From NCBI GenBank assembly GCA_036265325.1, contig DATAPH010000013.1:32255-96254 (forward strand): a stretch of 64,000 nt of DNA. Direction: 5' to 3'. Shown in pieces: positions 27,044-36,741 of the stretch. A program made the translations under genes and the position numbers. The notes under the pieces are model-generated. The model ran no database searches. It was not told where the DNA came from and saw nothing but the letters and a program-made list of their open reading frames with translations. Positions within the stretch are counted from its first letter, which is position 1; every line of letters begins with the position of its first letter. This stretch comes from AC-51 sp036265325. GTDB taxonomy: Bacteria; Actinomycetota; UBA4738; HRBIN12.

Positions 27044-28405
27044 ATGGGCGACTACGCCAACCGCATCATGACGAGGATCGCTTCGAAGGACCCCGGCGAG
27101 CCCGAGTTCCACCAGGCGGTCCGTGAGGTGGCCGGTTCCGTAGAACTGGCGCTCGAGCGGAACCCGAGCTACCGAGATGCTCGGATCTTCGAGCGGATCG
27201 TCGAGCCGGAGCGCGTCGTGATGTTCCGGGTGCCGTGGGTCGACGACGGCGGCGACGTCCAGGTGAACCGCGGCTTCCGCGTCGAGATGAACTCCGCGAT
27301 CGGCCCGTACAAGGGCGGGCTCCGATTCCACCCGACCGTCTACCTCGGGATGCTGAAGTTCCTAGCGTTCGAACAGATCTTCAAGAACTCGCTCACCACC
27401 CTGCCGCTCGGCGCGGGCAAGGGCGGCGCCGACTTCGAGCCGAAGGGCCGCTCCAACGCCGAGGTGATGCGGTTCTGCCAGTCGTTCATGACGGAGTTGC
27501 AGCGCCACATCGGTCCGTTCACCGACGTCCCGGCGGGCGACATGGGGGTCGGCGGCCGCGAGATCGGCTTCATGTTCGGCCAGTACAAGCGGATCCGCAA
27601 TGAGTTCGCCGGCGTGCTGACGGGCAAGGGACTCGAGTACGGCGGCTCGCTGATCCGCCCGGAGGCGACCGGCTACGGCACCGTGTACTTCGCCGAGGAG
27701 ATGGCCAAGACGCGCGACGAGTCGCTCGAAGGGAAGACGTGTCTCGTCTCCGGTTCGGGCAACGTCGCGCAGTACACCGTCGAGAAGCTCCTCGACCTCG
27801 GCGCGAAGCCCGTGACGCTGAGCGACTCCGGCGGATTCATCTACGACAAGGACGGGATCGACCGCGAGAAGCTCGCCTGGGTGATAGACCTGAAAGAACG
27901 ACGGCGCGGCAGGATCATGCAGTACGTCGACGAATATCGGACCGCGACGTTCACCCCCGTCGATCCGAGCCGCTCGACCAACCCGTTGTGGTCCGTTCCG
28001 GCCGAAGCCGCGTTCCCGTCGGCGACGCAGAACGAGATCAGCGAAGAGGACGCGGGCGACCTCTTGGAGAACGGCGTGTACATCATCGGCGAGGGGGCGA
28101 ACATGCCGACCGAACCGCTCGGCGTCGAGCGGTTCGTCGACGCGAAGATCCTGTACGGGCCCGGCAAGGCCGCGAACGCCGGCGGCGTTGCGGTGAGCGG
28201 TCTGGAGATGTCGCAGAACGCCGAGCGGCGGTCGTGGACGCGCGAGACCGTCGACGAGCGGCTGCACACGATCATGGTCGCCATCCACACGAACTGCCGC
28301 GACACCGCCGACGAGTACGACGTGCCGGGCAACTACGTGCACGGCGCGAACATCGCGGGGTTCCGCAAGGTGGCCGACGCGATGCTCTCGCAGGGCGTCG
28401 TTTAG
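27044..28405 (+). CDS. gdhA: Glutamate dehydrogenase, NADP-type hexameric
   Basis: 453 residues, the length of small hexameric GDH (S50 type I). It aminates 2-oxoglutarate to glutamate. Present are the substrate block GPYKGGLRFHP, the catalytic LPLGAGKGGADF lysines, the PAGDMGVGGREIGFMFGQYK segment, and the dinucleotide-binding VSGSGNVAQYT. The AGAGGAACC ribosome site precedes ATG 27044. Its TAG at 28403-28405 overlaps the stop codon of the convergent S9 peptidase gene. Confidence 0.96.
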   Translation: MGDYANRIMTRIASKDPGEPEFHQAVREVAGSVELALERNPSYRDARIFERIVEPERVVMFRVPWVDDGGDVQVNRGFRVEMNSAIGPYKGGLRFHPTVYLGMLKFLAFEQIFKNSLTTLPLGAGKGGADFEPKGRSNAEVMRFCQSFMTELQRHIGPFTDVPAGDMGVGGREIGFMFGQYKRIRNEFAGVLTGKGLEYGGSLIRPEATGYGTVYFAEEMAKTRDESLEGKTCLVSGSGNVAQYTVEKLLDLGAKPVTLSDSGGFIYDKDGIDREKLAWVIDLKERRRGRIMQYVDEYRTATFTPVDPSRSTNPLWSVPAEAAFPSATQNEISEEDAGDLLENGVYIIGEGANMPTEPLGVERFVDAKILYGPGKAANAGGVAVSGLEMSQNAERRSWTRETVDERLHTIMVAIHTNCRDTADEYDVPGNYVHGANIAGFRKVADAMLSQGVV

Positions 28406-30204
28406 ACCCGCTGCAGCCCGGGCACCGTTCGGTCGAGGAACGCGAGGATCGCGCCGATCTGGCGCACGTCCTCGTCGAGCACGGCCGAGCCGTGTCCTGT
28501 TCCGAATCGATAGACCTCGTGCGGGGCGCCGCGCTCCGCGAGCTTGTCGACGTACGCGAGCGCCTGGCCGAGCGGGCACCGCGAGTCGTTCTCGCCGATG
28601 ACGAATAGCACCGGCGCGTCGACGTTGTCCGCGTAGGTGATCGGGTTCGACCGCTCGTAGAGGTCGGGCTTGTCCTCGGGCGTGCCGCCGAACAGCGCGC
28701 GATCCATCGCCTGCAGCGACGGCGCTTCCTCTTGGTAGGCCATGACGTAGTCCCCGACGGGGATGCCGGCGACGCCGGCGGTCCACAGATCGGGGTTGCG
28801 GCCGAGCTCCATCAGCGTGATGTAGCCGCCCCACGACCATCCGGCCACAACGACGCGCTCGGGGTCGACGTCGGATCGGTTCAGCAGGTCACGCAGGCCA
28901 GCCGTGACATCGTCGACGTCGGTGAAGCCGGGATCGCCCGTCAGCGCGTCGCGCCAGGCGCGGCCGTATCCGGTCGACCCGCGATAGTTCGGCATCGCGA
29001 CGAGGAAGCCTCGGTCGACGTAGGCCTGGACCTCAGGCATGTAGTGATCGTCGTAGAGCCAGTGCGGACCGCCGTGGACGAACACCATCAGTGGATGCGG
29101 GCCGTCACCGTCCGGCTCGACGATCCAGCCGTGCACCTCTTGGCCGTGGTCGTTGGTGTACCGCCAGTCGTGGAACGGCCGCCCCGGCGGGGCGGGCGCA
29201 TCCACCGCGATCGGCTGGGCGCCCGTGTCGTCGAGCACGCGCGTCCGATGCACGCCGTCCGTGTGCTGGAACCAAACGCGCCCGTCTGGACGGACGCGAG
29301 CCGCGGCGATCGAGCCGGGCGGGCTCGGGATCTTGGTCGCCTCGCCCGTGGCGACGTCCACCTTGAAGAGCTCTTCGCGGCCGTCCAGCGCCACGATCAG
29401 CACCACAGCGTCCCCGTTCGGGAACCAATCGGCGACGCGATGGTCGCCCGGGAGGTCAACCTCGAGCTCGCGCCAGTCGTCCCTCGCGACGTCCCAGATC
29501 GCGACGCACTGGCGGTCCTCGGGCTCGTGGGCCACGGCGAGCCGCTGGTCGCCGGGGACCGGCGACCAGGCGTTGGCGATCACCGCCGCGGGACCGTCGC
29601 CGCGTTCCGCGGCGACGGCCCCGCTCCCCGGCTCCACGATGCGAAGTCCGGGGTGCATCAGGTTCCCGTGCTCAGCGTGCTGCAGCGCGAGAAGAGATCC
29701 GTCCGCCGACAACCCCGCGAGGTCAGCGCCGTGCTCGTCGCCGGCGACGCTCAGCCATTGCTGCGAACTCGCGATCGAGCGGAGGGGCGACCCGTCGACG
29801 GACGTGAAGATCGCGAACGCGCCGTCCTCCGTGCTGATCCCTGCCACCACGACGCCGGGACGCTGCGCGATGCCACCGTTCCATCCGCGCGGCGCGCCGT
29901 CGAGGAACGGCTCCGAGCCACCACCCTCGAACGGCTGGGCGAGCCACGCACCGGTCTCGTCGCCGGTGTCCTCCTGCCAGAAGATGACCTCGGATCCGTC
30001 GGGCGTCGTGTGGCCCTCCCGGACGCCGACCGGGTGATCCGAGACCTGCCGCCGTTCACCGGTCGCAACGTCCCAGGCGTGTACCTGCCAGATCCCCGAC
30101 GAATTGGTTTCGTAGACGCACCGGTCCGGGCGATCGCGCGACCACCGCGGGAGGGTTTGCACCGGCGCGCGGAGGCGCTGTTCCCACAACGGCATGCCGT
30201 TCAT
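28402..30204 (-). CDS. S9 family (prolyl oligopeptidase-like) serine peptidase
   Basis: 600 residues from ATG 30204. The N-terminal 350 residues are a beta-propeller (WDVATGERRQ, KVDVATGEATK repeats), and the C-terminus is an alpha/beta hydrolase. The triad can be placed: Ser in VVAGWSWGGYIT, Asp in VIGENDSRCPL, His in RFGTGHGS. MVFVHGGPHWLY gives the oxyanion hole. No signal peptide, so probably a cytoplasmic acylaminoacyl-peptidase or dipeptidyl-peptidase-like enzyme. The last stop codon shares bases with the gdhA stop (TTAG). Confidence 0.9.
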   Translation of the reverse strand: MNGMPLWEQRLRAPVQTLPRWSRDRPDRCVYETNSSGIWQVHAWDVATGERRQVSDHPVGVREGHTTPDGSEVIFWQEDTGDETGAWLAQPFEGGGSEPFLDGAPRGWNGGIAQRPGVVVAGISTEDGAFAIFTSVDGSPLRSIASSQQWLSVAGDEHGADLAGLSADGSLLALQHAEHGNLMHPGLRIVEPGSGAVAAERGDGPAAVIANAWSPVPGDQRLAVAHEPEDRQCVAIWDVARDDWRELEVDLPGDHRVADWFPNGDAVVLIVALDGREELFKVDVATGEATKIPSPPGSIAAARVRPDGRVWFQHTDGVHRTRVLDDTGAQPIAVDAPAPPGRPFHDWRYTNDHGQEVHGWIVEPDGDGPHPLMVFVHGGPHWLYDDHYMPEVQAYVDRGFLVAMPNYRGSTGYGRAWRDALTGDPGFTDVDDVTAGLRDLLNRSDVDPERVVVAGWSWGGYITLMELGRNPDLWTAGVAGIPVGDYVMAYQEEAPSLQAMDRALFGGTPEDKPDLYERSNPITYADNVDAPVLFVIGENDSRCPLGQALAYVDKLAERGAPHEVYRFGTGHGSAVLDEDVRQIGAILAFLDRTVPGLQRV

Positions 30205-30253
30205 CGGCGAGGAGGCTAACCGACCGAAGGGTGCTCGACCGCTCGGGTCAGGA

Positions 30254-30946
30254 TCAGCGCGTCGAGCGCGCGTTCGGGTTGCTGCCCGAGTGTGGTGCAC
30301 CGCCGCTGTCGCCGCCGCGACCGGTCCCGCCGGTCTGACGCCCGCCGCCGCCGCTGCCGGGCCCGGAGTCCCCGCCGGTCTGACGCCCGCCGCCGCGGCT
30401 ATCAGAGCCGGAGCCGGAGCCGCCGGAACCCGAATCGCCGGCACCTGATCCCTTGCCCTGCTGACCGCCCGAGCTGTGGACCTGCCCCGAGCCTTGGTGA
30501 CCACCGGCCCGGTTGTGGCGCTGTCCGTGATGCACGCGGGCGCCGGGCGGATCGTCGCGGCCGTCGTGATGCGCCGGGGTGGCCCCCGCCGAACGGAGGC
30601 CACCGGCAGACCCTCCGCCGGCAGATCCAGAAGCACCCCGGGAGTTGCCCGAACCATGGTCGCCGGGAGGATCGAGCACGGGTCCACGCCCGGTTGGGTC
30701 GGCAGCCGTCTGCACGCCGCCCGAGGGAGTCGGACCGCTCGACACGTACACGACGTTCGACGTCGGATATGAACCGAACGGATCTGCCGCGATCACATCG
30801 GGGTGATGATCCGGCACCGACGCGATGGGCGGCGCCGGGGTTGCGAGCGCAACACCGCCCAGCACGGCGGCGATCCCAAGCGAAGCCAAGAACCCGCCTG
30901 TGGGGCCCTTGACGATGCGGATCAAGCTTCGTTGGAGGCGCTGCAT
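30254..30946 (-). CDS. Secreted or membrane-anchored Gly/Ser-rich low-complexity protein
   Basis: 230 residues. The basic start and helix (FLASLGIAAVLGGVALATPA) form a signal or anchor. About 60 ordinary residues follow, then from about residue 90 the chain is Gly, Ser, His and Arg rich with a duplicated GGGRQTGG block. No enzymatic motif. CACACT on the minus strand ends eight bases before the ATG. Function unknown; a wall-associated linker protein is possible. Low-complexity sequence in this reading frame, with few stops in any frame, makes the true end less certain. Confidence 0.5.
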   Translation of the reverse strand: MQRLQRSLIRIVKGPTGGFLASLGIAAVLGGVALATPAPPIASVPDHHPDVIAADPFGSYPTSNVVYVSSGPTPSGGVQTAADPTGRGPVLDPPGDHGSGNSRGASGSAGGGSAGGLRSAGATPAHHDGRDDPPGARVHHGQRHNRAGGHQGSGQVHSSGGQQGKGSGAGDSGSGGSGSGSDSRGGGRQTGGDSGPGSGGGGRQTGGTGRGGDSGGAPHSGSNPNARSTR

Positions 30947-31040
30947 CTCGCAGGAGTGTGACGAACTTGAGCGACTCGCTGTAGCGCCACAAGGTGAAAA
31001 CTGGGAGCGGGCGCGGGGTAGGCCGTAAGTCTCGCCGGCC

Positions 31041-33362
31041 CTACCCCTGAGCGGTTGCCGCGGCGCGTGCGCCTGCGATCGCCGACCAGACGCGTTCCGG
31101 TGAACACGGCAGGTCCACGTGGCGGACGCCCAGATAGCTGAGGGCGTCCACCACCGCGTTCTGCACGGCGGGCGTGGATCCGATCGAGCCCGACTCGCCG
31201 ATACCCTTGGCGCCCAAAGGATTCACCGGTGTCAGCGTTTCGGTGTTGTCGCATTCGAACGCCGGCAACTCGGCCGCGCTCGGCATGAGGTATGTCATCA
31301 ACGTCGAGGTGATCGGGTTGCCAGCCTCGTCCAGACGCACCTCCTCGAACAGCGCCTGCGCCACTCCCTGCGCGAGGCCGCCGTGCTGTTGGCCGCGGAC
31401 GAGCATCGGGTTGAGGATGCGGCCGCAGTCGTCGACCGCGATCAGCCGGCTCAAGCGGACGTCGCCCGTTTCGAGGTCGACGTCCACGACGGCGACGTGC
31501 GCGCCGAACGGGAATGTTGCGCCGGGGTCGGTACTCACGCCCTTGGCGGAGAGCGGACCGCCGCCGTCGGCCTCGGCCGCCGCCGCGAGGTCGCGCCAGC
31601 CGATCGTCCGCTCCGGCGCGCCGATCACGCGGAATCCGCCGTCGACCGGGCCCTCGACATCGGCGACGTCGGCTTCCAGCGCGACGGACGCCAGCGCGCG
31701 AGCCCTATCGACTACCTCGTCCGCGCGGGTGACGAGCACCGATCCCCCCGCCTGCAGCGAACGCGAGCCCCACGAGCCCTGCCCGCGCTCGACGAGCGCG
31801 GTATCCGAGTGGACGACGCGGACGTCGGTATGCGGGAGCCCCAGGACGCCACCGACCAACTGCGCGAACGCCGTCTCGTGTCCCTGTCCGAACGATGTCG
31901 TCCCGACGTACGCGGTTGCGGTCCCGTCGATCTCGATGTCGACGCGGGCGAACTCCTTCGTCGGGAACCCGGTGATCTCCACATACGTGGCGAGACCGAT
32001 CCCCATCGCGGTCCGGTCGCCGCGCGCCCGTCGCTCAGCCTGTTCGGCACGGAGGGCCGAGTAATCCGCGATCTCGAGCGCACGGTCGAACGCCACGAGA
32101 TAATCGCCCGAGTCGTACTCGGTCCCTGCGGCCGTCCGGAACGGAAACGCGTCGGGTGGGATCAGGTTCTTCCGGCGCACGTCCGCCGCGTCCACCTCGA
32201 GCTCGGCAGCGAGGAGGTCGACGGCGCGCTCGATCGCCGCGGCGGCCTCGGGCCTGCCGGCGCCGCGATAGGCGCCGAGCGGCGTCACGTTGGTCACGAC
32301 CGACCGCCCCCGGAACGCGATGTCGGCGATCGCATACACGCCCGAGATCATCTCCGCCGTCGTCTGGCCCATGAACGAGCCGAGCTGCGGATACGCGCCG
32401 ACGTTGGTGAGCACTTCGAAGCGCAAGCCGGTGATGGTTCCGTCGCGGCGGGCGCCCAGCTCGAGCCACTGCACCTGCGAGCGTCCATGGGTCATGCTGA
32501 TCATCGACTCGCTGCGCGACTCGGCCCAGCGAACCGGGCGCCCGAGCACTTCGGCCGCCTTCCCAACGATCAGGTACTCGGGGTACGTCGGCACCTTCGC
32601 GCCGAACCCACCACCGACGTCGGGCGCGATCACGCGGATCTGCTTCCGGTCGACGCCGAGCACGTCCACCAGGTCGGCGCGTACGTCGAACGGAACCTGC
32701 GACGACACCCAGACCGTGTACGTGCCGTCTCGTTCCGGGATCACGGCGATCGCGTTCATCTCCATCGGCACGGGCGCCACCCGCTGGTTCACGAACCGGC
32801 CACGCACGGTCACCTCTGCACCGGCCAGGACGTCGTCGTCCCACCGTTGCTCGAACCGGGTGGCGACGTTCGTCCCTGTCTCGGGGAACAGCAGGTCCTC
32901 GTCCGTCGCCGCCACCTCCGGATCGATGATCACGGGTAGCGGCTCCGCGACCGCGAAGATCAGCTCCGCGGCGTCGAGCGCCTGCCCGAGGCTTTCGGCG
33001 ACGACGACCGCATATGGCTCCCCCACATAGCGCAACCGCTCGGACGCAAGGATCGGGCGCTCGAACGGGCGGTCCAGCTCACCGCCGGGAACCTCGACGG
33101 AGCCCGCCGCGAGCTGGTGCGGCAGATCCAGATCCGCCGCCGTGTAGACGCCGACAACACCCGGCATCGCGCGTGCAGCCTCCAGACCTTCCACCGACTC
33201 GACCGCAGCATGCGCGAAGATGGACCGGACGAACACGGCCCGCAACGCGCCGGGGATCTCGATGTTGTCGACGTAGCGACCCTCACCGCGAAGGAACCGA
33301 GGGTCTTCGGTCCGCAAGGCCGGGATGCCGAAGGTAGAGGGAGGGACGGTCACCGCGGCCAT
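31041..33362 (-). CDS. Xanthine dehydrogenase family molybdenum subunit (form II CoxL-like), orphan
   Basis: 773 residues from ATG 33362, behind GGGAGG. It is the large molybdopterin-cytosine-dinucleotide subunit of the molybdenum hydroxylase family. The active-site loop reads AYRGAGR, the form II signature, not the form I carbon-monoxide dehydrogenase loop AYxCSFR. The catalytic glutamate is in GAKGIGESG, and VGGGFGAKVP and GQGHETAFAQ bind the cofactor. No small Fe-S subunit or FAD subunit lies beside it, unusual for this family. Substrate unknown. Confidence 0.9.
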   Translation of the reverse strand: MAAVTVPPSTFGIPALRTEDPRFLRGEGRYVDNIEIPGALRAVFVRSIFAHAAVESVEGLEAARAMPGVVGVYTAADLDLPHQLAAGSVEVPGGELDRPFERPILASERLRYVGEPYAVVVAESLGQALDAAELIFAVAEPLPVIIDPEVAATDEDLLFPETGTNVATRFEQRWDDDVLAGAEVTVRGRFVNQRVAPVPMEMNAIAVIPERDGTYTVWVSSQVPFDVRADLVDVLGVDRKQIRVIAPDVGGGFGAKVPTYPEYLIVGKAAEVLGRPVRWAESRSESMISMTHGRSQVQWLELGARRDGTITGLRFEVLTNVGAYPQLGSFMGQTTAEMISGVYAIADIAFRGRSVVTNVTPLGAYRGAGRPEAAAAIERAVDLLAAELEVDAADVRRKNLIPPDAFPFRTAAGTEYDSGDYLVAFDRALEIADYSALRAEQAERRARGDRTAMGIGLATYVEITGFPTKEFARVDIEIDGTATAYVGTTSFGQGHETAFAQLVGGVLGLPHTDVRVVHSDTALVERGQGSWGSRSLQAGGSVLVTRADEVVDRARALASVALEADVADVEGPVDGGFRVIGAPERTIGWRDLAAAAEADGGGPLSAKGVSTDPGATFPFGAHVAVVDVDLETGDVRLSRLIAVDDCGRILNPMLVRGQQHGGLAQGVAQALFEEVRLDEAGNPITSTLMTYLMPSAAELPAFECDNTETLTPVNPLGAKGIGESGSIGSTPAVQNAVVDALSYLGVRHVDLPCSPERVWSAIAGARAAATAQG

Positions 33363-33392
33363 CCTCCCACAGTCGACCGAGGGGGAAGACGG

Positions 33393-34496
33393 ATGATCCG
33401 CACCGCCACGCGAGGCCTCGCGGCCGCACTGATCCTGGCGACGATCACCGCGGCGCCAACGGCGTCCCAGGCGATCGTCGGCCGCCGAGCGACCATCAAG
33501 GTGAAACGCGTCGCGACGGGCCTCAACGGTCCATCGGGGTTCACCTTCGCGCCGAACGGCGTGATCTGGTACCTCGAACGCGGCACCGGGGAGGTCCATA
33601 CCCTCGACCCCAAGACGGGCAACAACCACCGGGTGTTTACGATCAGCGGGGTGAACGGCGACGGCGAGCGCGGCGCCCTCGGGATCGCGCTCTCACCGCG
33701 CTGGCCCACCAAGAAGGTGGTCTACGTCTACGTGACGCGCAATGGAGGCGGTCACCTGCAGAACCAGCTCGTGCGGTTTTCGGTCTCGGGTGGGACGGGC
33801 CACGGGCTCAAGGTGTTGTTGACCAGCCCCGCGAGCGCCGACCCGTATCACAACGGCGGCCATATCCTGTTCGGGCCCGACGGCAAGCTCTACGTGATGA
33901 TCGGCGACGGGCACAACAGCGCGAACGCGCAGGACCGATCCAACAACTACCGCGGCAAGATCCTGCGGCTCGATCCCGACGGCACCGCAGCGAAGGGCAA
34001 CCCGTTCGGCAGCCGCATCTGGTCCTACGGCCACCGGAACTCGTTCGGGTTCACGTTCGATCCGGTCACGCACCGACTGTGGGAAACCGAGAACGGGCCA
34101 GCGTGCACCGACGAGATCAACCTCGTCGTGAAGGGCGGCAATTATGGATGGGGACCTCAGGAAACGTGCTCCACGACGAAGCCGGGCGGCACGAACAACT
34201 CCGGCCCGAGGCCTCGCCACGGCCCGAAGTGGTTCACCGGATCGACGATCGGCATCACCGGCGCCGCGTTCTGCCACGGCTGCGGGATCGCGTCCTTGCG
34301 GGGTCAACTCGTCTTCGGCGACGTGGACACGGCATCGTTGCGGGCGATACACCTTAACGCCGCCCGTACCGGGTTCTCGTCCAAGGCGCGCGTGATCGCG
34401 ACGGGGCTCGACGGGGTCCACTCGGTCGAGGTCTCGCCGGCCGGCGACATCTACTTCAGCGGGCCGAACGGGATCTACCGCTTGGCCGCCGGCTGA
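33393..34496 (+). CDS. Secreted glucose/sorbosone dehydrogenase-like propeller
   Basis: 367 residues with a signal peptide (GLAAALILATITAAPTASQA). The rest is the PQQ-dependent glucose/sorbosone dehydrogenase fold: GLNGPSGFTFAPNG, ERGALGIALSP, NGGHILFGPDGKLYVMIGDG and SYGHRNSFGFTFD are family landmarks, and these histidines and acidic residues normally bind calcium and PQQ. Ribosome site GAGGGGGAAG before ATG 33393. Divergent from the molybdenum hydroxylase gene with 30 bases between. Sugar oxidation outside the membrane is likely but not certain. Confidence 0.85.
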   Translation: MIRTATRGLAAALILATITAAPTASQAIVGRRATIKVKRVATGLNGPSGFTFAPNGVIWYLERGTGEVHTLDPKTGNNHRVFTISGVNGDGERGALGIALSPRWPTKKVVYVYVTRNGGGHLQNQLVRFSVSGGTGHGLKVLLTSPASADPYHNGGHILFGPDGKLYVMIGDGHNSANAQDRSNNYRGKILRLDPDGTAAKGNPFGSRIWSYGHRNSFGFTFDPVTHRLWETENGPACTDEINLVVKGGNYGWGPQETCSTTKPGGTNNSGPRPRHGPKWFTGSTIGITGAAFCHGCGIASLRGQLVFGDVDTASLRAIHLNAARTGFSSKARVIATGLDGVHSVEVSPAGDIYFSGPNGIYRLAAG

Positions 34497-34612
34497 GCAC
34501 GGGCGCCTGGTGGGGCGTTTTCGGGTGATCGCGGCCGAACTGGGTATCGCTCGCGCCAAGTTGGAACCTGGGCTACGCTGGGTAGACCGACCCCCGCCGG
34601 GAGGAACGACGC

Positions 34613-34762
34613 ATGGATATCGGGCGTCCGCAGCGCATCATCGAGATCGAGCCGGTCTCACTCCCGCTGCCCTCCCCCGACCTGCCGTCGTACGAACCGG
34701 CCCCTGAGCCGGCGCCCGCGCCGAACCCTGACCCCAGTCCCGTCGAGCCGGTCGATCCATGA
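34613..34762 (+). CDS. 49-residue Pro/Glu-rich conserved small protein
   Basis: ATG 34613 with ribosome site GGGAGGAA and a TGA that overlaps the next ATG (ATGA at 34759-34762). The N-terminus RPQRIIEIEPVSLPLP is ordered-looking, and the remainder is a Pro/Glu/Ala repeat (EPAPEPAPAPNPDPSPVEPV). I recall similar short proteins in other actinobacteria, but function is unknown. Coupling to the next gene suggests a shared job. Confidence 0.6.
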   Translation: MDIGRPQRIIEIEPVSLPLPSPDLPSYEPAPEPAPAPNPDPSPVEPVDP

Positions 34763-35334
34763 CGACGGCGTCCGCGCTGCGGTCGCTCGAGGCCACGACC
34801 GGGATCGAACCCATCGTCGCGTGGCGCACATGGGCGCTGACCGGACACCGAGACGGGTCGAACCTCTTGCTTCGACCGGTGGCGGGCCGATCGCGGCCGT
34901 GGCGGCCGATGCAGATCGCAGAGGCCGCGTGCAAGCACACGCGCATGCACGCGTCGCCGAGCTTGGAGTGCACGTGCGGCTTGCACGGCACACACGGCCT
35001 GGATCTCCTTCGGCGGACGCGCTGCCCGGCCGTTCTCGGCAGGGTCGCGCTCTGGGGCCGCGTGATCGAGCACGATCACGGCTATCGCGCCCAGTTCGCC
35101 TACCCGCAGCTCGTCACGCTGATCTGTCAGTTCTGCTTCTGGCAATGGGGGTCGCACGCGCCGAGCCCAGACATCGTCGGTTGGTTCACGCGCGACGCCC
35201 TGGTGCCACTGTGCTGGGCGCACCTCGAGCTCGCGCAACGATATGGGATGGAGCCCCGCCGGCTGTTGTCCGCCGATGAGGTCGGCCTTTCGCTCCGCGA
35301 GACGTACGGCGTGGACCAGCTCGTCCACTGGTAA
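34759..35334 (+). CDS. Conserved actinobacterial protein with Cys/His cluster
   Basis: 191 residues, cytoplasmic. The front half has IVAWRTWALTG, then a Cys/His-rich stretch AACKHTRMHASPSLECTCGL that could bind a metal, then GRVALWGRVIEHDHGYRAQF. This order is shared with a family of unknown function in actinobacterial genomes, as far as I recognise it. The C-terminal half has two further cysteines (LICQFCFWQ). Overlaps the upstream small gene by four bases. Confidence 0.6.
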   Translation: MTTASALRSLEATTGIEPIVAWRTWALTGHRDGSNLLLRPVAGRSRPWRPMQIAEAACKHTRMHASPSLECTCGLHGTHGLDLLRRTRCPAVLGRVALWGRVIEHDHGYRAQFAYPQLVTLICQFCFWQWGSHAPSPDIVGWFTRDALVPLCWAHLELAQRYGMEPRRLLSADEVGLSLRETYGVDQLVHW

Positions 35335-35379
35335 GCACTCGCTCTGCCGGAGTGCGGCACGTCAGTGACGACGGATACG

Positions 35380-36741
35380 TCAGCCCGACGGGCCGAACTT
35401 CTTGCGCGCCGCCGCCTGCGCCAGCCGCGCGCGGAGATCGTTCGCCTCGGGCGTGAGTCGCATCGCCTCTTCCTCCGCTTCCTTGGCGCGCGCCTCCGCC
35501 TCCGCGATCTTCGCCTCGAGCTCTTCGATCACGTCGCCCGGAACCTCGCCGTTCGCCGACGGCGCCGTCTCGGCCTCCTGGATCGCGGCCGCGACGTCGG
35601 CGCGCGCGGAGGAGAGCGCGCTCTCGGCGCCCTTAGCCCGAGCTTCTGCCTGCGCCAGCTGCTGACGGAGCGCCTCGATCTCAGGATCCACCTTGTCGGC
35701 GTCTCGCTGAATCTGGCGCTCCATCTGGGCGACGCGCTCGTCTGCGTCACGCTTGATCCGGTCGAGCTCTTCCTGTGACACCGAGCCGTCCCGCGCCGCG
35801 GCGGCCTCTTCCTCCGCTCGCTTGAGCGCCACCTCGAGCTCGGCGATCCGGCCCGTCGCCTCATCGATGTCCACCACCGAGGTTTGTCCTCCGGGGCCGT
35901 CCTTGACCCGTGCCTCTAGGAACGCGAAAGCCTCGGAGGCTTGATGCAACTGCTCGCGCGCGACCTTGAGCTCCTCCTCGAGCTCAGCATCACGGTTGGC
36001 CGTGACCGCGGCGACCGCAGCAGGTTCGGCCGCGAGCGGCTCCGCCTCGGCCGTCTTCGGCGCGGCGACGACCGCCGCAGTGACCGGCTTGCGTACCATC
36101 GCGATGACGAACAGGACGCCCGCGATCACGGCACCGATGATGCAGACCAACGAGATGGTGTCCCACGGGCTCTCCGCTGCAGCCTGCAGCTTCGCGTAGT
36201 ACACGTCCATCTGGACGACGCCGACAGGATCGACCTGGTTGTTGACCGTGAAAGGTGTCGAGACCTCGAGCAGATCGGTCGGCAGCGCGGGAGAGCCTAC
36301 CGTGGCGAACGTGAAGTTCTCTTGCACGACGTGCGACTGGGTGAGCTTGTTCGTCAACGCGTCCGTGAAGTTGGCGTCCTTCGTGACCACGAGCTTCCCG
36401 ACGACCTCGTTCGGATCGCTCGAGGCGAGCAGCAGGCCGTCCTTGTTCCAGACGCGGACCCGCGCGATCGTCGGGTCGGTGAAGATGTCGCCCTCGACCG
36501 CCACATCGAGATCCTTCTTGTCGAAGGTGATCGTGCCGGCCCGCGTGTCGACGATCGCTTGGTCGGCGATCGTCGTCCTGGCGTAGGACGCCACCCGGTC
36601 CTGGGCCTGCTGTACCTGATCGTTCAGGGCGGTCACCTTCTGGCCCCGAGCCAGGAACAGCCCGATGAGGAACAGCACGACCAGGCCGCCCCAGAAGAAG
36701 CGGGCGGCCATGCCCCGAGTCGCGCGATCGATGATCTTCAT
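35380..36741 (-). CDS. Membrane sensor-like protein with long coiled coil and LRARLA tail (protein A)
   Basis: 453 residues. TM1 about 15-31 and TM2 about 195-216 bracket an outside domain of about 160 residues that looks like the Cache-type sensor of actinobacterial kinases and cyclases (IARVRVWNKDGLLLASSDP). No kinase, cyclase or HAMP output follows. Instead an Ala/Glu linker leads to a coiled coil from about 252 to 435 (repeated EAEARAKEAEEEA heptads). The last 18 residues begin LRARLAQAAARKK, nearly the same as the tail of the larger protein at 38349-41477. Probably a scaffold or receptor for an unknown partner. Divergent from the M23 gene. Confidence 0.75.
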   Translation of the reverse strand: MKIIDRATRGMAARFFWGGLVVLFLIGLFLARGQKVTALNDQVQQAQDRVASYARTTIADQAIVDTRAGTITFDKKDLDVAVEGDIFTDPTIARVRVWNKDGLLLASSDPNEVVGKLVVTKDANFTDALTNKLTQSHVVQENFTFATVGSPALPTDLLEVSTPFTVNNQVDPVGVVQMDVYYAKLQAAAESPWDTISLVCIIGAVIAGVLFVIAMVRKPVTAAVVAAPKTAEAEPLAAEPAAVAAVTANRDAELEEELKVAREQLHQASEAFAFLEARVKDGPGGQTSVVDIDEATGRIAELEVALKRAEEEAAAARDGSVSQEELDRIKRDADERVAQMERQIQRDADKVDPEIEALRQQLAQAEARAKGAESALSSARADVAAAIQEAETAPSANGEVPGDVIEELEAKIAEAEARAKEAEEEAMRLTPEANDLRARLAQAAARKKFGPSG

